Origin: Cytobacillus pseudoceanisediminis
GTDB lineage: Bacteria > Bacillota > Bacilli > Bacillales > Cytobacillaceae
NCBI RefSeq assembly: GCF_023516215.1
Contig: NZ_CP097349.1
Coordinates: 1,922,001-1,986,000, forward strand
DNA length: 64,000 nucleotides
Reading direction: 5' to 3'
Below, piece after piece: positions 58,276 through 64,000 of the stretch. Every line of letters starts with the position of its first letter. Position 1 is the first letter of the stretch. The translations under genes and the position numbers were made by a program. The notes under the pieces were generated by a model, which was not told the origin of the DNA, ran no database searches, and was given only the letters and a program-made list of their open reading frames with translations.

Positions 58276-59652
58276 ATGGAGCTTCAAATTCTGCTTTCGG
58301 AAAATGGAATAAAGTATAAAGAAATCTATGAACAAATTCGGCTGGCGATTTTAGATAAAAAATTGTCAGCTCATGCAAGACTTCCTGCAAAGCGGAGGCT
58401 GGCTGAACAATTAAACGTAAGCATCATAACTGTTCAGATGGCTTACGAACAATTGCAGAGTGAAGGGTACTGTTATTCAGCAGAACGCAAAGGCTATTTT
58501 GTTTCTGAAATTCAGGATGAAATGCATTATAGTCAGATTAATACAATGGGCCTGGAGAAAAGAGATCAGCAAGAGTTTCTCATTAATTTTAAAAATGGGC
58601 AGATTGATGCCTCTGCATTTCCTTACAAACAATGGAATAGACTTTATCGAAAAGAGCTTAAGGAATCCAATGCCAGCAATGGCCCGTGGCAGGGTGAATA
58701 TTCTTTGCGTGTTCAAATTGCACAATACCTTCAGCAAGCTAGAGGGCTAGCCTGTCAGCCGGAACAAGTGTATCTATTCAGCGGATTTCAGCCGCAGCTG
58801 TTAAATGTCTGTTTGTTTTTTAAGCGGAAAGCCATCGGGATTGAAGATCCAGGTTTTATTCGGGCAAGATCTGTTTTTGATCAATTACAGCTGCCTTGTT
58901 ATCCGATTTCTGTGGATGAGGATGGATGCTGTGTGCCTGATGCTGAAGAGCCAATAAAATTATTGTATACGACACCTGCTCATCAATACCCTACCGGTAC
59001 AATTATGTCTATTGCCAGAAGGATTGAGCTGTTAAATTGGGCAATCAAACAGGACGCTTATATTATCGAGGATGACTATGATTCTGAATTCCGCTACAAA
59101 GGGGCACCAATCCCGGCATTGTCCCATTTGGATTCAACCGGGCGGGTACTGTACTTTGGCACCTTTTCAAAAACATTGCTGCCATCACTTCGGATCAGCT
59201 ATCTGATTATGCCAGTATCTCTGCAGCAAGACTTTGAAAAATTTAATGGTTACCAAAAGACGAATGTTTCAAGAATCGATCAGCAGGCTGCTGCAAAATT
59301 TATGGAAGAAGGACTTTATACATCTCATATAGCAAAAATGAGAACGTTATATCGATCCAAGCGGAGCTGTTTAATAGAAAGCCTGTCAAAACACTTAGGA
59401 GACCACTTTGACATCATTGGAGATACAGCGGGCTTGCATATCATCGTGAAATTACCCGAAGAATTGACTGAAGCGAAAGCAATTGAACTGGCAAAGTCGG
59501 CAGGTGTTGAAATCGATGCTGTTTCGCCTATGTATCAGCTGCACAAGCCAAACCATCATGTGATGATTGGATATGGCGCACCCTCGATGGACGAGATTGA
59601 GAGAGGAGTCCAGTTAATCGCTAAATCATGGAAAAGTTGTCTGAGCAACTAA
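58276..59652 (+). CDS. MocR/PdxR-type regulator (GntR HTH fused to aminotransferase domain)
   Basis: 458 residues from ATG 58276 (MELQILLSENGIKYKEIYEQ), with AGGGAATGATTTG upstream. The GntR winged helix is at 15-80 (RLPAKRRLAEQLNVSIITVQ). The class I aminotransferase-like domain is at 115-458, with the PLP-binding Lys in LYFGTFSKTLLPSLRISYLI and EDDYDSEFRYKG. Such proteins act as PLP-dependent transcription factors and usually control an adjacent divergent gene, here the GNAT and perhaps the aminotransferase. Confidence 0.9.
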   Translation: MELQILLSENGIKYKEIYEQIRLAILDKKLSAHARLPAKRRLAEQLNVSIITVQMAYEQLQSEGYCYSAERKGYFVSEIQDEMHYSQINTMGLEKRDQQEFLINFKNGQIDASAFPYKQWNRLYRKELKESNASNGPWQGEYSLRVQIAQYLQQARGLACQPEQVYLFSGFQPQLLNVCLFFKRKAIGIEDPGFIRARSVFDQLQLPCYPISVDEDGCCVPDAEEPIKLLYTTPAHQYPTGTIMSIARRIELLNWAIKQDAYIIEDDYDSEFRYKGAPIPALSHLDSTGRVLYFGTFSKTLLPSLRISYLIMPVSLQQDFEKFNGYQKTNVSRIDQQAAAKFMEEGLYTSHIAKMRTLYRSKRSCLIESLSKHLGDHFDIIGDTAGLHIIVKLPEELTEAKAIELAKSAGVEIDAVSPMYQLHKPNHHVMIGYGAPSMDEIERGVQLIAKSWKSCLSN

Positions 59653-59676
59653 GCTAAGCTATAAATTCCACAATTT

Positions 59677-59712
59677 AAAAGGGCGTTTATCCTACGGGAT
59701 AACGCTCTTTTG
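59677..59712. terminator. Terminator between MocR gene and the PH-like gene
   Basis: AAAAGGGCGTTTATCC pairs imperfectly with GGGATAACGCTCTTTT; it has A/T runs on both sides and overlaps the stop codon of the convergent gene. Confidence 0.65.
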
Positions 59713-60070
59713 CCGAAGCAACAAACATACACATCTTTTCCTTAACCGCTGCCATAAAATCAAACATATTCATCCCCTGGATTTGCTGAAATTTATACAA
59801 GTCCTGGTTATAGTACATATGAATATGCCTGCCGGTGATTCCCCTTTTTTCTTCAATGGAAGTTATATTGATATACGCAAATTCTTCAACTAAATCCTTG
59901 GTTGTTCCTGATGCAGGAACTCCATAAAACAGCAGTCTTTTGTTTGTTGCCGCAAAGAAGCCTGGATGCGGTGCTAAACAGAAATGAGCCACTAATGAAC
60001 AGCTTAGACATTCAATAATGGTTTCACCTTCATACAATACATGTTTAACCTGATTTTTAACGCTACTCAT
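59687..60070 (-). CDS. Bacterial PH-domain-like (YvbH/YokE-type) protein
   Basis: 127 residues. LYEGETIIECLSCSLVAHFC, then GFFAATNKRLLFYGVPASGT and EFAYINITSIEEKRGITGRH follow the pattern of bacterial PH domains (x-x-TN-x-RL-x-F, then INSIE). No membrane segment. GGGGGACGTTCC before ATG 60070 is the ribosome site; the gene ends inside a terminator hairpin. Function is unknown; some relatives are stress-induced. Confidence 0.75.
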   Translation of the reverse strand: MSSVKNQVKHVLYEGETIIECLSCSLVAHFCLAPHPGFFAATNKRLLFYGVPASGTTKDLVEEFAYINITSIEEKRGITGRHIHMYYNQDLYKFQQIQGMNMFDFMAAVKEKMCMFVASAKERYPVG

Positions 60071-60093
60071 GGAACGTCCCCCTTAATAAACTA

Positions 60094-60671
60094 TCAAACC
60101 GCTGTCTTCACTGCCAGTATCAGCCCAGTAGACCAATCCAATTCTGTAATGTCCAGGTCAGGTCTGTCCTGCAGTGTTTTCAGGAGTTTAGTGGCTTTGA
60201 TCCGAAATTCTTCAGGCAATTTCTGCTGCGGAAACACATCATGAATCACATAAAAACCGCCGATATTTAAATGATCCAGGGTTTTGTCCAGAAGCTCGAA
60301 TTTCCCTGGCCACGTATCTGCAAAAATAAAATCGAACCTTTCCGACAGGTTTTGAATAAAAGCTGCTCCGTCCTCACAGCAAAATGTAATTCTGCTGTCA
60401 TACCCGAGGTTTTTTTCGCGATGGATTGAACTGTCGAATCTATGTCAACGGTCGTTAGCTTACTGCTTTCATCCATCCCATCTATGATCCAGGAAGCAGA
60501 TGCCCCCGTACCTGTGCCCAGCTCCAAAAAGCTTCCTCCTGGTTTGGAGGCAGCCAGCCCCTTTAGTAAAAACCCTGTTTTTCGATCACATGATTGCCCG
60601 AAACCCAGCACATCAGAATCCTGTAATATTCTCGAATATGCTTCCGGTACCTGTATAACACTGTTTTCCAT
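60094..60671 (-). pseudogene. O-methyltransferase-like SAM-dependent enzyme; frame broken
   Basis: ATG 60671 follows AGGAGGAAAAACAAA. The SAM loop is FLELGTGTGASASW, and LTTVDIDSTVQSIAKK holds the acidic residue of strand 2. The printed frame then stops at 60267. One more A in the run complementary to T7 at 60410-60416 restores AKKNLGYDSRITFCCEDGAA, DFIFADTWPGKFELLDKTLD and GGFYVIHDVFPQQKLPEEF to TGA 60094-60096, about 193 residues. Layout resembles catechol-O-methyltransferase-type enzymes. The substrate is unknown. Confidence 0.82.
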
Positions 60672-60732
60672 TTTGTTTTTCCTCCTCTTTCTTCGTTATT
60701 ATCTAAACCGAGATCAACCTAAAAAGAACATC

Positions 60733-60763
60733 AAAAAAAGGCCTCTTTATAAGAGGCCTTTAT
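60733..60763. terminator. Bidirectional terminator
   Basis: AAAGGCCTCTTTATAAGAGGCCTTT, near-perfect palindrome with A-run before and T-rich tail after. It lies between the methyltransferase promoter region and the SMC-like gene, and stops transcription arriving from the latter. Confidence 0.8.
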
Positions 60764-60956
60764 TATCAAAAACGACCTCTTATCTCCCAGAGCGTCAACT
60801 CTGTTGGAATTAGCACCTTCCTGACATAATCAGGGGTTGCTGAGGCTTCGCAGGGCCAGTCCCTCCACCTCTCTGGATAAGAATTTGTATAAAATATTAT
60901 TTTCAACCAAGTATTGCATATTTTTTGCAAGATGGCAATACTTTAATTCTTTTAAT

Positions 60957-63900
60957 CTAATGAACTGCTTCCTCTCCCTGATAAATTCGAAATGCCGGTA
61001 CAATCGTATCCGACACAATCTCTTTCCCTTTTTCCCGGATGAAATCCAATTTATAGTACGCATCAAACCTCTGGCTGATCTCTGTTTTTACCAACTCAGG
61101 CGGAGTAACGACGATGAATTGAAACTTCAGCTTATCAGCTACAGCGAAAATCGGGTCAAGCACATGGGCAGAAGCCGCTTGTCCGAACGGATTATCACAG
61201 ACTAACGGAACCCAGCTTTGATCAGTTTCACTCTTAACCGAAAGAAGCATCATCATCATGACCATGCGGGCAGATAACTTTTGGCCGCCGCTGCCATCCG
61301 ATTTAGTCTTTGAACCCTGGTTGATCGTCTGCCAGGTTGAATAATGCTCACGCTGCGGTTTTCCATACATGAAGGCATTATCAGTACGCATATTATATAC
61401 CAGCAGTTCCGGGTAACGATTCCTGAGGGAGACAAATAAAATCTGCTCATCACTGATGAGCTGTTTGATTTCCTGATCCAGCTCCAGATTATGGTCATCA
61501 ATCATCTCGAATCGTTTCGTAATTTTGTTAATGGCCGAAACAAAATGCTGTTTCAGTAAAGGTTCAATATCTTCCGCTTTTTTAGGAAGGATGTCTTCTT
61601 TGAGCTGGACGAGTGGGAAAGACCCCCGTTCATTCTTCAGCTTCATTTTCGCAATCATCGAGCGAATCGCTTCCGAAATACTCATCACCTTCATACTCGC
61701 ACGGCTTGCCCAGAAGTTTTGCGCCTTTTCTGCCCGTTCTTTATCGCGTTCCAGCTGCTCTAAGCCGCTCTGTGAGAAGCGCTTCATGTTTTGGACAACA
61801 CTTTGAATATGTGCATAATGCCTCGTATCCATATGATCAAGCGTAGTTAAGACTTCATTCTTAAAGCGGATCTCCCAATCCTTGCCTTCAATATTGAGTT
61901 TTAAATTGCGCAGGGATTGTTCAATTTTTGCGTGCTTCTCCTGGCCTTCATCCTGGATACCCTGATGTTTTTCACTCCAGGAAATGATGCTTTGCTTTCC
62001 CTGGCTCTTTATTTTTTCAATATCTTCATCCGTAAAAGCTGCTGCTTCCTCTTTAAGGATTACGGATAGATGCAATTGATTGTTTTCAAACTCAGCAATG
62101 TTTTGCTCCGTCTCTTTTTTGCGCTCTTCCGTTTTCTTAATTTCTGCATTCGTCTGTTTGGTCTGGTCTGTAATCTCAACCGTCTTCACTTCCAGATCAA
62201 GTTCTTCCCATTCTTCAGGCTGTTTATCATGCTTGGCCACTTTTTTAACAGTCTTGTCACGCTGCGCCTTCGCATGCTTTAAAGAAGTGTCAGCAACTGT
62301 TACAGCTGTTCCCTGCTCTCGCTCTTCTTTCTCTGCTGCCTTTGTTTCCTTTGCAGCTGTTTGAACCATCTTTTCCAAAATACTCATAGGTTCATCCGGT
62401 ACAGACGCATCCTTCCACTCTTCGTTAAGAGCATGAAGTTTTTTCTCCAGCTTCTTTTGCTGTTTTTGCTCCGATTCTCTTGTCGCCTGGATCGCCAGCA
62501 ATTCACTGGCTTGTTCTTCTTTTGATTTTTGCAGCTGTTTAAGCTCCTCAATGCTTCCAATGATTTCTTCCAGCATATGCGATGATAATCGCGGAACCTC
62601 TTCAGAAGCTTCTGCTTTCTCAGCGGCTGGAAAAACCGCACCATCAATAAAGAAGCTAATCTCCTTAATATTTTGCTCAGCTGATAGCTTCCATTCCAAG
62701 TACGTATGGCTCCACTTTTCCTGCAGATCAATGATGGTCTGATGCTCGTTTGCAAGCTCTTTCTGTACACTTTCGAAAGCTTCCTTTTGTTTCTCTTTTT
62801 CCTGCTTTACCCGTTTATTTTCAAGGTGCAGCGACTTTTCACGATTAAAGCTTTCCAGAGACTCCACATCTTTAGATAGATTTTCAATCTTTTCCTTCGT
62901 CTTTTCAAGCTGATCTCTAAGTCCCAGCTGCCGTTCTTTTTCTTTTTCCTCCTGAACGATGATGGCCTGTAATTCGTTTTTCTTGGAAAGCAGGGCTTCT
63001 TTTTCCTGAAGCAGCGCTCTTTCAATATCACCGGCAAGGTCATTGGAAAGGAAACGGTCGATTTCTTTTAAAATGCGGCGGAGAGAACTCTCTGTTTGTT
63101 CCATTTCTAGAAGTGCATCTTTTTTCTTCTATTTCTTTGGCAATCTTAATTTTCCAGTTCGTGAACTGATTTTTATTTGTCAGAAGTTCCTTCTCCGTAC
63201 CGGTGATCATCACAAACGTATTTTGCTGATTTTCATCCGCCATTTCTTCCCTCATAAAAATCGGGACAGGGCTCTTAAACATTCTTCCTGCAAGGACCTG
63301 TTTATTCACTTTTTCCCATTGCGGCCTGCTGACCACTAAGCCGTAGGGCAGGAGCGGATGAGTGAGCATGTGGCTAGCCATTTCATCCGGTTTTAAAGAT
63401 TGCAGAAATTGTGAGCCGTAGAACACATCTATCCCTGTTTTCTCATCAATCCATTCCTTCAGTTCCTTCACATCATTATTCGCAATCCAGAAATGCTCAT
63501 CATTCAAAGCAAAATCCAGCTGCGTTTCCCAGAGCGCTTTCTTTATTTCTTCCCCTTGCTCACGATTTTGAACGAGGAGCTCTTCCACCTGCTGGGCATA
63601 TTTGGATAAAAGAGCATTCGTGAACTGCGCTGAGACATCGTCAAGCACAACTTGCAGCTTATCGTACAGCTTCGCTTCTTTTCGATGCATCTCTTCACTT
63701 TTCATCTTTAACTCTTTACACTTCTCTTCAGAAAACTGAATGGATTGAGCAAGCGTACCATGCGCAGATGCTAGCTGATTTTGCTTTTCATTTGATTGTT
63801 TCTCTTTTGCCTGTAAATCTTCGAGAGCCTCTTTTTTGGTTTCTATCTGCTTGTTAAGATTTTCGATAAATCCCTGTAAATCATAGGTTAAGCGATCACC

Positions 63901-64000
63901 GAATTCTTTGATAAGTTGTTCTTCTTTTGATTCAAATTCATGAATTTTAGTATAAAGAAAATCAATTTCCGTACGAAGCTGGGCAATCTCCCGGGTCTTT
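60957..64000 (-). CDS. Giant coiled-coil SMC/Rad50-like ATPase, C-terminal portion (partial)
   Basis: The gene runs off the right edge; its N-terminus with Walker A is not in the window. More than 1000 residues are visible. Two long Glu/Lys/Gln-rich coiled-coil arms flank a middle region. The C-terminal ABC head has the signature KSDGSGGQKLSARMVMMMML and a Walker B-like WVPLVCDNPFGQAASAHVLD, then KFQFIVVTPPELV. The residue after the Walker B Asp is Asn, where Glu is usual. One frame break occurs at T6 63120-63125; one more A (EEKKDALLEMEQTESSLRRI) joins the parts. Related to DNA-tethering or repair ATPases and to some phage-defence ATPases. The system is not identified. Confidence 0.8.

Overview
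The window looks like chromosome of a low-to-mid G+C, endospore-forming Bacillaceae member. I favour a Cytobacillus/Mesobacillus/'Bacillus firmus'-like lineage, but the species cannot be fixed from sequence reading alone. Supporting signs are strong AGGAGG-type ribosome sites, many TTG/GTG starts, a glcU-gdh forespore pair with a sigma-G-like promoter, a KatX-length catalase with a sigma-B-like promoter, a bacillolysin, and a dispersed Bacillaceae intergenic repeat.

Layout. 0-8.6 kb: LuxR-type regulator tail, cysteine desulfidase-like enzyme, OpuC/EgtU-type ABC importer (fused permease-binding protein plus ATPase), malic enzyme divergent from a LysR regulator, and a C26 amidotransferase. 8.66-10.13 kb: an IS3/IS150-type element inserted in the terminator of the catalase gene. 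10-25 kb: catalase, atypical nucleoside hydrolase, lipoprotein, gdh-glcU, sstT, a decayed methyltransferase, a flavoprotein with its Rrf2 regulator, an anion transporter with glycerate kinase, and ArsR/SRPBCC genes. 25.25-26.8 kb: an IS1182-type element in a second terminator hairpin. 26.9-39.8 kb: a complete N-acetylgalactosamine (GalNAc) utilisation locus. 40.1-45.8 kb: a LacI-controlled ABC sugar importer with a Gfo/Idh/MocA oxidoreductase. 45.9-64 kb: rhodanese, macrolide phosphotransferase, TetR, secreted M4 protease, small stress-type genes, guaC, a DUF2089 operon, two PLP-fold genes (aminotransferase and MocR regulator), an O-methyltransferase-like gene, and the C-terminal part of a giant coiled-coil SMC/Rad50-like ATPase that runs off the right edge.

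How the central genes fit together. A secreted 1462-residue GH31 enzyme (probably alpha-N-acetylgalactosaminidase) would release GalNAc. A mannose-family PTS (IIA, IIB, IIC-IID) imports and phosphorylates it. AgaA deacetylates GalNAc-6-P, AgaS converts GalN-6-P to tagatose-6-P, a PfkB kinase makes tagatose-1,6-bisphosphate, and a class II aldolase splits it to triose phosphates. A GntR/HutC repressor is encoded next to the operon, and matching repeats sit on the promoters of both the operon and the repressor gene. A ROK kinase heading the operon and the adjacent ABC importer could form a second, non-PTS entry route.

Data caution. About twenty genes are interrupted by single-base frame breaks. 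In nearly all, adding one base to a homopolymer of 4-7 restores a full-length family protein. This looks like systematic homopolymer undercalling, not mass gene decay. I give repaired spans and mark the break point in each entry. No tRNA, rRNA or CRISPR array was seen.
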